Assembly (NCBI GenBank): GCA_963826055.1
Contig: CAWGVO010000011.1
Span: forward strand, 1-64,000
DNA from: JBBDMC01 sp963826055
Lineage (GTDB): Bacteria > Pseudomonadota > Alphaproteobacteria > Rhizobiales > Kaistiaceae
Reading direction: 5' to 3'
DNA length: 64,000 nt
Shown here: piece after piece, positions 8,955 to 18,111 of the stretch
Layout: each line of letters opens with the position of its first letter
Position numbering within the stretch: the first letter of the stretch is position 1
Notes under the pieces: generated by a model
What the model was told of the DNA's origin: nothing
Databases searched by the model: none
Seen by the model: the letters and a program-made list of their open reading frames with translations, nothing else
Program-made: the position numbers and the translations under genes

Positions 8955-9387
8955 ATGGTGGCGCAACCGGCAGGCGGTCCGCAACGGCCAATCCTCGGCG
9001 TCAGCGTGCTCGCCCGGCAGGGAGCGCGCGTGCTGCTGGTGCGCCGATCGCGGCCGCCGCTTGCCGACACGTGGGCGCTGCCCGGCGGCAAGGTCGAGGC
9101 CGGGGAACGGCTCGAGCGCGGCGGCGGCGCGCGAGGTGCGGGAGGAAACCGGCATGGTCGTCGGCTCGCTCCGCCGGATCGACGTCGCCGAGATCATCGA
9201 GCGCGACAATTCGGGCGCGGTCGCCAGCCACTATGTCATTGTGGTGTTCGCTGGCGAGGTGGTATCGGGCACGCTCGCGGCCGGCGACGATGCGGCCGAG
9301 GTGGCATGGGCATCGGCGGCGGACCGCGCGGCGATGTCGCTGACCAGGGATACCGCCCGCGTGCTTGCCGCGATCGAGGACGCCTGA
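8955..9387 (+). CDS. NUDIX hydrolase, frameshift inside the Nudix box
   Basis: A MutT-like pyrophosphohydrolase of about 143 residues. The Nudix box is present but split over two frames: GGKVEAGERLE, then AAAAREVREETGM after removing one C near 9114. The joined box fits G-x5-E-x7-R-E-x-x-E-E-x-G exactly. After it come VIVVFAGEV and AAEVAWASAADRAAM, the usual strand and gating-loop region. The substrate cannot be told. Its stop at 9385-9387 directly abuts the start of the next gene, so the two may be cotranscribed. Confidence 0.85.
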
Positions 9388-9810
9388 TTGGACCCGCGAA
9401 AACCCGTCATCAAGCGCTGGCGCCTGGCGATCGTGGCCATTCTGGCGGCGTCGCTCGCTTTCCCGCCGGCGTTGGCGCAGGACGCCCCGCCGGCGGCGCT
9501 GCCCTACGAGGCGGACATGCTGCGCCTTTCGGAGATCCTGGGCGCCCTCCACTATCTGAAGCAGCTCTGCGATCGCGGCCAGACAAGCGCCTGGCGCGAC
9601 GAGATGCAGGCCCTCCTCGACGCGGAGCAACCCGACGCCCTGCGGCGGGCCCGCATGGTCGACCGATTCAACCACGGTTACGAGAGCTATCGCTCGGTCT
9701 ACCGCGACTGCACGCCGGCGGCGGAACTGGCGGCCCGGCGCTATCTCGACGAAGGCCAGAAGCTCGCCGCCGACATCGGCCAGCACTACGGGGCGCACGA
9801 GGGTGAATGA
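9388..9810 (+). CDS. TIGR02301 family secreted protein
   Basis: 140 residues starting at a TTG that touches the preceding stop. A positively charged N-terminus and hydrophobic core (RWRLAIVAILAASLAFPPALA) form a likely Sec signal peptide with cleavage after ALA. The mature part has LSEILGALHYLKQLC, FNHGYESYRSVYRDC and CTPAAELAARRYLDEG, the two-cysteine helical pattern of the rhizobial TIGR02301 family. It is probably periplasmic; the function is unknown. Confidence 0.85.
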   Translation: MDPRKPVIKRWRLAIVAILAASLAFPPALAQDAPPAALPYEADMLRLSEILGALHYLKQLCDRGQTSAWRDEMQALLDAEQPDALRRARMVDRFNHGYESYRSVYRDCTPAAELAARRYLDEGQKLAADIGQHYGAHEGE

Positions 9811-9835
9811 AAGCTTAAAACGATCGGTGGATTTC

Positions 9836-9852
9836 TTAGGGGTTCGTTAACC
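9836..9852. promoter_or_regulatory. Candidate CtrA binding site
   Basis: TTAG-N7-TTAAC, one mismatch from the CtrA full site TTAA-N7-TTAAC of alphaproteobacteria, with a second TTAACC at 9910-9915. It lies 91-107 bases before the ATG at 9943. Assignment is by motif only. Confidence 0.35.
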
Positions 9853-9942
9853 TTTTCTTCATGAACGGGATGCGGCGGCCGCACTCCGCGTGTTAGCCTG
9901 ATCGGACGTTAACCGTATTCCTTGGGGCCGGGGGGTGAGGAC

Positions 9943-10215
9943 ATGACGATGACAACCGCGGCCGCGGTCGAGTGCGGCCAGGACGACATTTCGATCGCCG
10001 AGAAAAAGCGCCTGGCGCTGGCCTATCTCAGCGAGGCATGGGACGGGGCGATGGCCGAAGGCGTCGACCCGGAAATTCTGGCGCACGCGGCGCTTTTCAC
10101 CGCCCTCGCCGATCTCATCGCCACCTATGGCGAGGAAGCAGTCGCCGAGCTCACCCGGACGCTGCCGCGCCGGGTCGAGGCGCTGGAATTCAGCCTCGCT
10201 CCCAACGTCCAATAA
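9943..10215 (+). CDS. Conserved small alphaproteobacterial protein of unknown function
   Basis: 90 residues, mostly helical: ISIAEKKRLALAYLSEAWDG, GVDPEILAHAALFTALADLI, EEAVAELTRTLPRRVEALEF. No signal peptide or membrane segment. The ATG at 9943 sits behind a GGTGAGGAC leader. I do not recognise a named family. The two TTAACC-type sites upstream suggest CtrA-linked cell-cycle control, which is inference. Confidence 0.6.
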   Translation: MTMTTAAAVECGQDDISIAEKKRLALAYLSEAWDGAMAEGVDPEILAHAALFTALADLIATYGEEAVAELTRTLPRRVEALEFSLAPNVQ

Positions 10216-10276
10216 ACACGGCATTTCCGGCCACGCTGTGGCCGCCGACCTTCCGATCCTGTAGACTCGCTTCGGG

Positions 10277-10999
10277 TTGAGCGTGCGCCCCGATGGCCGC
10301 ACGCCGGGAGGGACAGAGTTGCGGCACAGGCGCACCCCGCGGGGCGTGCAATGGCTGACCGGCGGAATCCTCGCCACCGTGCTTGTCGCCGGCATCAGCA
10401 TGGCTGCCCCGGCGGCTCGCACGGTGCAGATGAAGGCCATCGTCATTCCGGCGGCCGCGGTCGAACCCGACGCCGAGGCCCCGGCGCCCGAGGCGAAAGT
10501 GCTTCCTCCCGGGGTCGCCCAGCCGGCTCCGGCCGACATGCCGCCCATCGAATACGACGTGAGCAAGCTACCGACGGCGGTGCGGCGGCTGAGGGAGCAG
10601 ATCATCGAGGCGGCGGCGACCGGCGATCCGGAGCAATTGCGGCCGATCATCGACGCCAATGGCGAGCCGCCGATGTTCAGCTTCGACGACGAGCCCGACC
10701 CGATCGCCTACCTCAAGTCGCTGTCGGGCGACGAGGGCGGGCGGGAGATCCTGGCGATCCTGATCGAGGTGCTCGAGGCCGGCTACGTGCACGTCGACGT
10801 GGGCACGCCGGACGAAATGTACGTGTGGCCGTACTTCGCGCGCTATCCAGTGGACAACCTGACGCCGCGCCAGCTGGTCGAGCTGTTCAAGCTGGTCTAT
10901 GCCGGCGACTACGAGGACATGCTCGCCTACGGCCACTACACGTGGTTCCGAGCCGGCATCGCACCGGACGGAACCTGGCGCTATTTCATCTCCGACTAG
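10277..10999 (+). CDS. Conserved hypothetical exported protein
   Basis: About 240 residues from a TTG at 10277, though the start is uncertain and the signal segment begins near residue 25. A hydrophobic stretch (WLTGGILATVLVAGISMAA) is followed by a Pro/Ala/Glu-rich linker (residues 50-85). The globular domain has LREQIIEAAATGDPEQLRPI, DPIAYLKSLSGDEGGREILA, YVWPYFARYPVDNLTPRQLV, FKLVYAGDYEDMLAYG and WRYFISD at the end. This C-terminal layout recurs in rhizobial proteins of unknown role. Likely periplasmic or anchored in the inner membrane. Confidence 0.7.
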   Translation: MSVRPDGRTPGGTELRHRRTPRGVQWLTGGILATVLVAGISMAAPAARTVQMKAIVIPAAAVEPDAEAPAPEAKVLPPGVAQPAPADMPPIEYDVSKLPTAVRRLREQIIEAAATGDPEQLRPIIDANGEPPMFSFDDEPDPIAYLKSLSGDEGGREILAILIEVLEAGYVHVDVGTPDEMYVWPYFARYPVDNLTPRQLVELFKLVYAGDYEDMLAYGHYTWFRAGIAPDGTWRYFISD

Positions 11000-11170
11000 G
11001 TCGCGGACGCGTCAGCCAGTGCGACTGGTATCGGCGCTTTGCCGACGTTGCGGATCTGTGGCGGCTTCAGAAGCTGATGGCGGCTGAGTTGAGGGGCGAT
11101 TACGGCGGGTGACATGGAGATGCCGGCATTCCGAAGATGCCGGCTTCGTAGCCCCAGGTAGGGAATATTG

Positions 11171-12415
11171 ATGCACGTAGCCGTCTTGGGTGGTGGGTTG
11201 CTGGGTTCGTGCGTTGCCCTGGCGCTGGCGGACAGGGGCATCCGCGTGACGCTGTTCGACCGGAACGCGCGCCTTATGACGCGGGCCGCCGTCGCCAACG
11301 AAGGCAAGATCCATCTGGGCTACATGTACGCGGCCGACCGGAGTCTCAGGACTGCAAAGGCCATGCTCGAGGGCGCGCTGACCTTCGCCCCGTTCTTCAG
11401 CCGGCATCTCGGGATCGCCCCGGACCGCTTCGCCCTCTCCTCACCCGCAGCCTACGCGGTCCACGCCCATTCCCAGCGTTCGGTCGAAGACGTCGAAGCC
11501 TATCTCGAGGCGGTGCACGATCTCGTGCTGGAGCACCCAGGATCCGAAGCCGGCTATTTCGGCCTGGACCTCAGCCGGCCCCTCACTCGCTGGTCGCCGA
11601 AGCGGTTGGCAGCGACGCTCGACGACCGATCCATACTGGCGGCGTTCGACTCGCCCGAGGTGGCGATCGATCCGGTCTTCCTCACCGACCTCGTGCGCGA
11701 GCGCATCGCGCAAACGCCGGAGATCGAGGTGCGCACGGGTCATCTGATCACCGGGGTCGAGGGCACCGACGACCTCACGGTCGCCTACACCCATGGGGGC
11801 AGCATCGGGCGCGAGGAATACGACCACGTGGTCAACGCGCTCTGGGACGGGCGCATCGCGATCGATGACGCCCGCGGCAACCGGCCCGCACGCCCGTGGG
11901 TGCATCGTCTCAAATACGGCGTGGACATGCGGGCGGTCACGAGCAGGGAGCCCGTCCAGTCAATCACCATCGTCTCCGGACCGTTCGGCGAGGTGGTGAA
12001 CTACCCCAACGGCTCGTTGTACCTCACCTGGTATCCGAGCTGCCTCAAGGGCTTCACCGGCAATGTCGAGCCGCCCCACTGGCCGATCAACCCCGACGAA
12101 CCGCTGCGCTCGGAGGTGCTCAACGGAACCTTCGAGGCGCTGGCCGAACTGGTGCCGGCGCTGCGCACGATCGCCGACGAGGAGATCGCGAATGCCGTGG
12201 TCCGCGGCGGTCCGATCGTCGCCTGGGGCGCGACCGACATCGACGATCCAGAAAGCGAACTCCACAAGCGCTACGAGATTGGTGTCACATCGGACTGCGG
12301 CTATCACAGCGTCGATCCCGGCAAGTTGACAGCCATCCCCTTGTTCGCTGAAGAATGCGCGAGCCGTATAGCCGGTGACGGAGGCCAGGTCAGCTATTCC
12401 CACGCCCGCCGATGA
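11171..12415 (+). CDS. FAD-dependent oxidoreductase (DAO-like)
   Basis: 414 residues. The N-terminal dinucleotide motif is VAVLGGGLLGSCVALALADR (GxGxxG at residues 7-12), with an acidic residue ending the second strand (TLFDRNARLM) and EGKIHLGYMYAADRS after it. The middle has WSPKRLAATL and a substrate-like domain, and the C-terminus has RGGPIVAWGATDIDD and GYHSVDPGKLTAIP, where flavin contacts usually lie. The substrate is not predictable. Its TGA overlaps the ATG of the following glycosyltransferase (ATGA), so the two are translated together and probably act in one pathway, perhaps modifying a sugar or an acceptor. Confidence 0.75.
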   Translation: MHVAVLGGGLLGSCVALALADRGIRVTLFDRNARLMTRAAVANEGKIHLGYMYAADRSLRTAKAMLEGALTFAPFFSRHLGIAPDRFALSSPAAYAVHAHSQRSVEDVEAYLEAVHDLVLEHPGSEAGYFGLDLSRPLTRWSPKRLAATLDDRSILAAFDSPEVAIDPVFLTDLVRERIAQTPEIEVRTGHLITGVEGTDDLTVAYTHGGSIGREEYDHVVNALWDGRIAIDDARGNRPARPWVHRLKYGVDMRAVTSREPVQSITIVSGPFGEVVNYPNGSLYLTWYPSCLKGFTGNVEPPHWPINPDEPLRSEVLNGTFEALAELVPALRTIADEEIANAVVRGGPIVAWGATDIDDPESELHKRYEIGVTSDCGYHSVDPGKLTAIPLFAEECASRIAGDGGQVSYSHARR

Positions 12416-13506
12416 CTGACCCGCCGACGATCTTCGTCGCCATGCCACTCTTCGAAGGATGGGAGCACGTCGCCCACACCCTCACGACCGTCCGGCAGCA
12501 AACCTATGGAAATTTCCGCGTCCTGATCTCGGTCGACGGCGACGACAAGCGCTCCCGCGCGGCGTGCCAGCCATTCCTGTCGGACCCGCGCTTCGAGATC
12601 GTGCTGCATCCGGAACGACTGGGCTGGGCCGGCAACATGAACTACCTGGCAAGCCGTTTTGCGGGTCACTACTTCTGCTACTGGCAGCATGACGACTATT
12701 GCGCCCCGACCTATCTGGAGACGCTGCTGGACCACGCCATCGTCCATCCGGAGGCGGCGGCGATCTATTGCGACATGAAGATCTTCGGTGAGCGGAACGG
12801 AATTCTGAGGGCGCCTCCCGTGACCGGCTTCGCGCTGGAGCGCGTGCTGGCCCAGGTCAGGAACCCGAGCGATGCTGCCATCCGCTGTCTGATCCGGGCC
12901 GATGCGCTGCGCGCCTCGCTGCCGATCAACGACGCCCGAATCTGGGTGTTGCCGCTGGCGCGCGCGGGCGAATTCCACCACGTGCCCAAGCTCCTCTACT
13001 TCCGCAGAATGCGAAAGGAGGCGGTGACCTTTGGCTGGCTGAAGGAGCCGCCGCAGGCAAGGTGGCGCTTCAGCATGGACTGGGCGCTTGCGGTTCTTGC
13101 CAACGTCCACCCCCTGATCGGCGATGACGAGAGGACGGACCTCTTTTCCTGGGTCGTTCACCTGCTCGCCACCAACGGGACGAAGAGCATCGCGAAATAC
13201 AACCTAGCCGACGCGAGCCATGAGCTTCAGGTGAAGTTCGTTCACCAGTTGCTGGACGAGATTGCCTCCTCACACGGGTACCGTCCCTGGCCCGACATTC
13301 CCGCGTCCGAGCTCGAACCGGTGCTGCGCGCGCGCCTGAGCGGGAAAAAGAACCTCCGCGACGGCGAGGCGCTGCTGATCGAGGCGGCCCTGGCCCGCGA
13401 GGTACTCCCGGACGAAGCCATCGTCTCAGGCCATGTTCCGCTGCCACAATCGCGCGGGGGCGCCCCTCGGGCCGCTGGGCGGCGCACCATACGCCGTCCG
13501 CACTGA
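12412..13506 (+). CDS. Family 2-like glycosyltransferase
   Basis: 364 residues. The GT-A fold is shown by TIFVAMPLFEGWEHVAHTL, VRQQTYGNFRVLISVDGDD (nucleotide-binding Asp pair), RFEIVLHPERLGWAGNMNYL and CYWQHDDYCAPTYLETLL, whose HDD is the DxD-type metal site. No membrane segments are evident, so it is probably cytosolic. The C-terminal ~150 residues are unlike standard GT2 enzymes. It is translationally coupled to the FAD oxidoreductase gene by a 4-base overlap. The product glycan is unknown. Confidence 0.82.
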   Translation: MTDPPTIFVAMPLFEGWEHVAHTLTTVRQQTYGNFRVLISVDGDDKRSRAACQPFLSDPRFEIVLHPERLGWAGNMNYLASRFAGHYFCYWQHDDYCAPTYLETLLDHAIVHPEAAAIYCDMKIFGERNGILRAPPVTGFALERVLAQVRNPSDAAIRCLIRADALRASLPINDARIWVLPLARAGEFHHVPKLLYFRRMRKEAVTFGWLKEPPQARWRFSMDWALAVLANVHPLIGDDERTDLFSWVVHLLATNGTKSIAKYNLADASHELQVKFVHQLLDEIASSHGYRPWPDIPASELEPVLRARLSGKKNLRDGEALLIEAALAREVLPDEAIVSGHVPLPQSRGGAPRAAGRRTIRRPH

Positions 13507-13600
13507 CCCGCTGCTCGCAGGCAAGCCAAACTGCCTGCCGCCCGTGAAGGCGTTGCCACCGCCGCCGCGATGCCGACCTTTACGACTTCCGCCATCGCTA

Positions 13601-14275
13601 TCAGCGGCGGCCGCCGACCTCGTCGATGTGCTTGAGCAGGTCGAGCGGGTCCTCGTAGACCCTGACGGCGCCCGAGCGCTCCAGTTCGTCCTGGCCGTAG
13701 CCGCCGGAGAGAAGGCCGACGCCGAGGGCCCGGCAGCGGCGGGCGGCGAGCATGTCCCAGATCGAGTCGCCGACGACCACCGCGTCCTCGATCCGCACGC
13801 CGAGACGGTCGGCGGCGGCCAGGAACAGGTCCGGGTCGGGCTTGGCGTACTTGACCTGATCGCGGGTGACGACGGGGATCTTGTCGGGGTCCACGCCCAA
13901 CGCGGCAAGATTGGGGGCGGCCGTATCCATGCGAGCGCTGGTGGCGATCGCCCAGGGGATGTTGTTCCCGGTGAGGGCGCCGAGAAGCTCACGCGCGCCG
14001 GGCAGCGGCCGGATCGTCGCCGCCGAACGCTGGTAGGCCTCGGCGTGGGACCGGCGCATGCGCTCCACCCGGTCCGGTGTGATCGGCAGGTCGGTCTCGC
14101 GCAGGAGCTGGTTGGTGAAAAGGCCGCCGCTCATGCCGATCTTGCGGTGGATGCGCCAGACGGAGAGTTCGATGCCCTCCTCGTCGAGGGCCTCGTGCCA
14201 GGCAAGCACGTGCTGGTAGACGCTGTCGACCAGCGTGCCATCGAGGTCGAACACGAAGACGGTCTGCGTATCCAT
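13601..14275 (-). CDS. HAD-superfamily phosphatase (phosphoglycolate phosphatase-like)
   Basis: 224 residues with the four HAD motifs in order: VFVFDLDGTLVDS (nucleophile and acid Asp), WAIATSARMD (motif II Ser/Thr), the Lys of VKYAKPDPDLF (motif III), and VVVGDSIWDMLAAR (motif IV, GDSxxD). A helical cap of about 75 residues after motif I (HVLAWHEALDEEGIEL) makes it subclass I, similar to phosphoglycolate or sugar-phosphate phosphatases. The substrate cannot be assigned. The ATG at 14275 is preceded by a purine-rich GGAGGGCGA. Confidence 0.85.
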   Translation of the reverse strand: MDTQTVFVFDLDGTLVDSVYQHVLAWHEALDEEGIELSVWRIHRKIGMSGGLFTNQLLRETDLPITPDRVERMRRSHAEAYQRSAATIRPLPGARELLGALTGNNIPWAIATSARMDTAAPNLAALGVDPDKIPVVTRDQVKYAKPDPDLFLAAADRLGVRIEDAVVVGDSIWDMLAARRCRALGVGLLSGGYGQDELERSGAVRVYEDPLDLLKHIDEVGGRR

Positions 14276-14493
14276 CAGGAAAATCGCCCTCCGTGCCAGG
14301 ATCGGCCGGATATATACGCAAAGACGCCCGCGAAAAAGGCAGGGCCGTGCCGGTTCGGCGGCCGCTGCCATTTGCGGACTTGCCGGCCCGCGCCTGCCCG
14401 CTCTATCTGTTCCTGTCCGCGCAATAGCGGACGGAAGTGTGAATCATCCCGCAATTGCTTCAGGTTGATCTCGGCTCGCGATTGGAGAAGGCA

Positions 14494-15378
14494 ATGACCA
14501 TGAGCCAGGGCCTCGTTGCCCGGCTGGGACGCCGCGGGGTCGTCGCGGTCGGTGGCGAGGAGGCGGAGAAGTTCCTCAACGACCTCGTCACGGCCGACAT
14601 CGCGGGCGCCGGCGGCGGGCGGGCGGTCTACGCCGGGTTGCTGACGCCGCAGGGCAAGGTGCTCTTCGACTTCATCGTTTTCCGCGACGACAGCCGCTTT
14701 CTCTTCGATCTGCCGCGGGCAAACGCGGCCGACTTCGCCAAACGCCTCGGCTTCTATCGGCTGCGGGCGAAGGTGACGATCGACGACGTCTCGAACGATC
14801 GCTCGGTGCTGGCGGGATGGGGACCCGAGGCGCCACCTGCCGGCGGCGTGATCGCCGCCGACCCGCGGCTCGACGCCCTCGGCTGGCGGGCGACCGTCGC
14901 GGCGGGCGCGCCGCTGCCGAGCGGGTTCACCGAGGCCGATGAGGCCGCGTACGACGCCCATCGGATCGCGCTCGGTGTGCCAGAGGGCGGCATCGATTTC
15001 GCCTACGGGGACACGTTTCCCCACGATGCCGACATGGACCAGCTCGCCGGGGTCGACTTCACCAAGGGCTGCTATGTCGGCCAGGAAGTGGTGTCGCGGA
15101 TGGAGCACCGCGGCACCGCCCGCCGGCGGGTGGTGATCGCCGAGGGCGCCGCACCGCTGCCGCCCGGCGGGACGCCGGTCACCGCGGCCGGACGGCCACT
15201 CGGCACGCTGATGTCCTCGGCCGGGACAACCGGCCTTGCGCTCGTGCGGCTCGACCGGGCAAGGGAAGCGATGGACGCGGGCGAGGCGATCACTGCGGGG
15301 GAGACGGCGATGACGCTTCGCCTGCCCGGATGGGCGCGTTTCGGCTGGCCGGCCACGGCGGGCGAAGACAAGGGATGA
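14494..15378 (+). CDS. ygfZ: Folate-binding YgfZ/CAF17 family protein
   Basis: 294 residues. A folate-dependent factor needed for repair or assembly of certain Fe-S enzymes, related to the T-protein of glycine cleavage. The signature K-G-C-Y-x-G-Q-E occurs as FTKGCYVGQEVVSRMEHRGT, and the N-terminal half has FLNDLVTADIAGA and YAGLLTPQGKVLFDFIVFR, the usual CAF17 start. The TGA overlaps the ATG of the downstream HD gene by four bases, indicating coupled translation. Confidence 0.92.
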   Translation: MTMSQGLVARLGRRGVVAVGGEEAEKFLNDLVTADIAGAGGGRAVYAGLLTPQGKVLFDFIVFRDDSRFLFDLPRANAADFAKRLGFYRLRAKVTIDDVSNDRSVLAGWGPEAPPAGGVIAADPRLDALGWRATVAAGAPLPSGFTEADEAAYDAHRIALGVPEGGIDFAYGDTFPHDADMDQLAGVDFTKGCYVGQEVVSRMEHRGTARRRVVIAEGAAPLPPGGTPVTAAGRPLGTLMSSAGTTGLALVRLDRAREAMDAGEAITAGETAMTLRLPGWARFGWPATAGEDKG

Positions 15379-15986
15379 CGGCGCGAACCTCCCCTCCCCG
15401 CGCCTGGCAACGGATGCTCTCCGGCCGCCGGCTCGATCTTCTCGACCCCTCGCCGCTCGACATCGAGATCGACGACATCGCCCACGGGCTCGCGCGCGTC
15501 GCGCGCTGGAACGGACAGACGAACGGCAGGCACGCCTTCTCCGTCGCCCAGCACACGCTCGTGGTCGAGGCGATCGCAGCGGAGACGGCGCCGGAGATCG
15601 GGGCCGCCGGCCGTCTGGCGGTGATGCTCCACGACGCGCCGGAATATGTCATCGGCGACCTCATCTCGCCGTTCAAGGCGCTGCTCGGCGGCGAATACAA
15701 GGCGGTGGAGGGACGCCTGCTCGGGGCGATCCACCGCCGCTTCGGCCTACCGGCGGAGCTGCCGGAGCGGCTCACCCACCGCATCAAGACGGCCGATCGC
15801 ATCGCCGCCTACTACGAGGCGACCCGGCTCGCGGGCTTTGCGGAAAGCGAGGCAGTGCGCTATTTCGGGCGCCCGCGCGGGGTCGATCCCGGTCGACTCG
15901 ATCTCGATCCGTGGCCTGCCGCCATGGCGGAGAAGCGATTCCTTGCTCGTTTCAAGGCGATCGCGGCAGCGGCAGCCGACAGGTGA
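15375..15986 (+). CDS. HD-domain phosphohydrolase (YfbR-like)
   Basis: 203 residues. Metal-binding HD residues appear as FSVAQHTLVVEAIAAE (first His), AVMLHDAPEYVIGDLISPFK (HD pair) and the later Asp in RIKTADRIAAYYEATRLAGF. This is the order seen in YfbR/YedJ-like nucleotidases and phosphohydrolases that act on nucleotides. The N-terminus (WQRMLSGRRLDLLDPSPLDI) is conserved in rhizobial homologues. Coupled to ygfZ by an ATGA overlap. The substrate is inferred only at family level. Confidence 0.85.
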   Translation: MTARTSPPRAWQRMLSGRRLDLLDPSPLDIEIDDIAHGLARVARWNGQTNGRHAFSVAQHTLVVEAIAAETAPEIGAAGRLAVMLHDAPEYVIGDLISPFKALLGGEYKAVEGRLLGAIHRRFGLPAELPERLTHRIKTADRIAAYYEATRLAGFAESEAVRYFGRPRGVDPGRLDLDPWPAAMAEKRFLARFKAIAAAAADR

Positions 15987-16043
15987 GAAACGCGCCGACG
16001 CCCAGATTAGCCATTGCCCACCGCTGACAGGATTCCCCCAAGC

Positions 16044-16564
16044 ATGTCGTTCGTCATGGTGTGTCCCCTTTCGGAAGTCGCGGCGAGCGTCTCCGCCTCT
16101 GGCGCGAGCCGCCTGATCAGCCTGGTCGATGACGGCACGCCCGTGGCGAGGCCACAGTCGATACCGGCAGAGAACCACCTGTTCCTCGCCATCAACGACA
16201 TCAGCGAGCCGATGGACGGCATGGTGCTGGCCGACGAGGCGCACGTGCAGGCGCTGATCGACTTCCTGCGGGCATGGGCGGGGCACGATCCGCTGGTGAT
16301 CCATTGCTACGCCGGCATCAGCCGGTCGACCGCGGCGGCGTTCATTGCGTTGTGCGTCGCGCGGCCAAACCGCGACGAGCGCGAGATCGCCGCGCGTCTG
16401 CGCAGCGCCTCCGCGTTCGCCACGCCCAACCGCGGCTGGTGGCGCTGGCCGACCGCCTGCTTGGCCGCGACGGCCGCATGGTCGACGCGATCGCCGGCAT
16501 CGGCCGTGGCGAGCTGGCCTTCGAGGGCGTGCCGTTCATGATTGCCATCGAGGACGACGCATGA
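16044..16564 (+). CDS. Dual-specificity/tyrosine phosphatase-like protein, one frameshift
   Basis: The catalytic loop HCYAGISRSTAAAFIALC carries the C-x5-R-[ST] motif of protein tyrosine phosphatases (Cys, then Arg of ISR). An upstream Asp-rich loop (AINDISEPMDGM) could supply the general acid. The reading frame shifts near 16435; the second frame supplies LVALADRLLGRDGRMVDAI and the end IAIEDDA. The total of about 173 residues matches rhizobial homologues annotated as tyrosine phosphatase family protein. The stop overlaps the next ATG (ATGA), linking it to the NAD regulator gene. Confidence 0.83.
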
Positions 16565-17548
16565 AGCGCGCGCGAGCGCCGCGGATAGAGATCGGTCTCA
16601 ATGCGGCGATCGTCGCGGTCCTCGACCAGCAACCGCTCATCCTGGTGGTGAGCGGCGACAGGTCGGGCGACGGGCGGGAGGCCGACGGGCTTCCGTTCGG
16701 CCCGTTCGACCCGCTCGCCCACCGCACGTTCGAAACGGGCCTGCGGGCCTGGGTGGCGGATCAGACCGCGCTCAAACTCGGCTACGTCGAGCAGCTTTAC
16801 ACCTTCGGCGACCGCGGCCGGCACGCGGCGCCGGGCGACACCGGCCCGCACCTCGTGTCGGTCGGCTATCTGGCCCTGACGCGGGTGAGCGAGAAATCGT
16901 CGGCGGCGCTCGCCCGCACCGGCGCGGCGTGGCGACGCTGGTACGAGTTCTTCCCGTGGGAGGACTGGCGGGAGGGTCGGCCGGCGATGCTGGACGATAC
17001 GCTGTTGCCGGCGCTGGAACGGTGGGCGCGCGCTTCACGCGGTCAGCCCCGATTCGAGGCCGCTGGGGCGGCGGGAGCGTATCCGTCTCGCCTTCGGCGA
17101 CGGCCACTGGGACGAGGAACGGGTGCTCGACCGCTACGAACTGCTCTACAGCGCCGGGCTGCTGGTGGAGGCCGGGCGCGACGGACGGCCCGTCGCCGAC
17201 GAGCGGGCCGCCGAGCGCACCGGCGTCGCCATGCGCTTCGACCACCGGCGCATCCTCGCAACGGCGATCTCGCGGCTGAGGGCAAAGCTGAAATACCGGC
17301 CGGTGGTGTTCGAGCTGATGGACGAGACGTTCACGCTGACCGAGCTGCAGCGAACCGTCGAAGCGATCTCCGGCCGGCACCTGCACAAACAGAATTTCCG
17401 CCGGCTGGTCGAGGGCGCCGCGCTGGTGGAGCCGACCGGGGCTTCCGTGCAGCACGGCCGCGGTCGCCCGGCCGCCCTCTTCCGCTTCCGCCGCGAGGTG
17501 CTCAAGGAACGGCCGGCGCCGGGATTCCGCTTCGGCGTGCGCGCGTAG
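16561..17548 (+). CDS. nadQ: Predicted NAD regulator (NUDIX-like plus winged helix), one frameshift
   Basis: About 328 residues. The N-terminal half resembles a degenerate NUDIX domain (IEIGLNAAIVAVLDQQPLIL, FETGLRAWVADQTALKLGYV, FGDRGRHAAPGD) without a full Nudix box. The C-terminal half is a winged-helix module (FTLTELQRTVEAISGRHLHK, QNFRRLVEGAALVEPTG, RGRPAALFRF) of the NrtR/NadQ kind. Frames join near 17065. This layout is what alphaproteobacterial annotators call the NAD regulator (NadQ); I rely on memory for that name. nadA, nadB and nadC lie 5-9 kb away, and a perfect palindrome precedes nadA, which fits control of NAD synthesis. Confidence 0.75.
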
Positions 17549-17553
17549 CGACG

Positions 17554-18006
17554 CTACGGGGCGGGGGCAGGAGTCGAAATCAGAATCTTGTCGCCTTCGT
17601 CCGCGACGAAAACTTCGCTGGTGCTGGTCGACTTGTTGTCGGCAGTGTCCGTCTTGATGGTGATCACGAGCTTCTTGTACGGCGCCGGCGCAAGACGCAC
17701 GTTGCCCCCTGTGGGCATGGGCATCACCTCGCCGGCCTTGGCGATGTCCTCGGGCGTCAGGTCCCTGAGCTCGAGTGAAATCTGGCCGCCAAGTTCGCTG
17801 GTCATCATCATCTGGTAAAACTCGAGTCCGGTCGGATCGGCGCCCTCGGTGTGCATGAGGGCCTTCAGCCCGTCGGCATCCTTCGCCTCGAATGCCTGCT
17901 TGTACGCGTCGAGGAACGCCTGTTCCTGTTGCGGGCTGGCGGCGCCGGCGCGGCCGGCAACAATCAGGCACGCAAGGACCGGTACAAAAAACCTCAAGGT
18001 TTTCAT
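17554..18006 (-). CDS. Exported protein of unknown function
   Basis: 150 residues from the ATG at 18006. A clear signal peptide (KTLRFFVPVLACLIVAGRAGA) ends before ASPQQEQ. The mature part has AFLDAYKQAFEAKDADGLKA, a SnoaL/NTF2-like helix seen in proteins with 'work on my own substrate' pockets, then GADPTGLEFYQMMMTSELG and YKKLVITIKTDTADNKS. No catalytic residues are identifiable. Periplasmic localisation is inferred. It converges on the regulator gene with a 5-base gap. Confidence 0.65.
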   Translation of the reverse strand: MKTLRFFVPVLACLIVAGRAGAASPQQEQAFLDAYKQAFEAKDADGLKALMHTEGADPTGLEFYQMMMTSELGGQISLELRDLTPEDIAKAGEVMPMPTGGNVRLAPAPYKKLVITIKTDTADNKSTSTSEVFVADEGDKILISTPAPAP

Positions 18007-18111
18007 CACGTTCGTTCTCCGCAAGCCCTGAGGGTCGGCAAACATCGTGGCGTTCTTGCGGCCGTATCTGCTTTCGTCGCGCCTGGACGCGGGCCGCAGA
18101 GGGGGCGGCTG

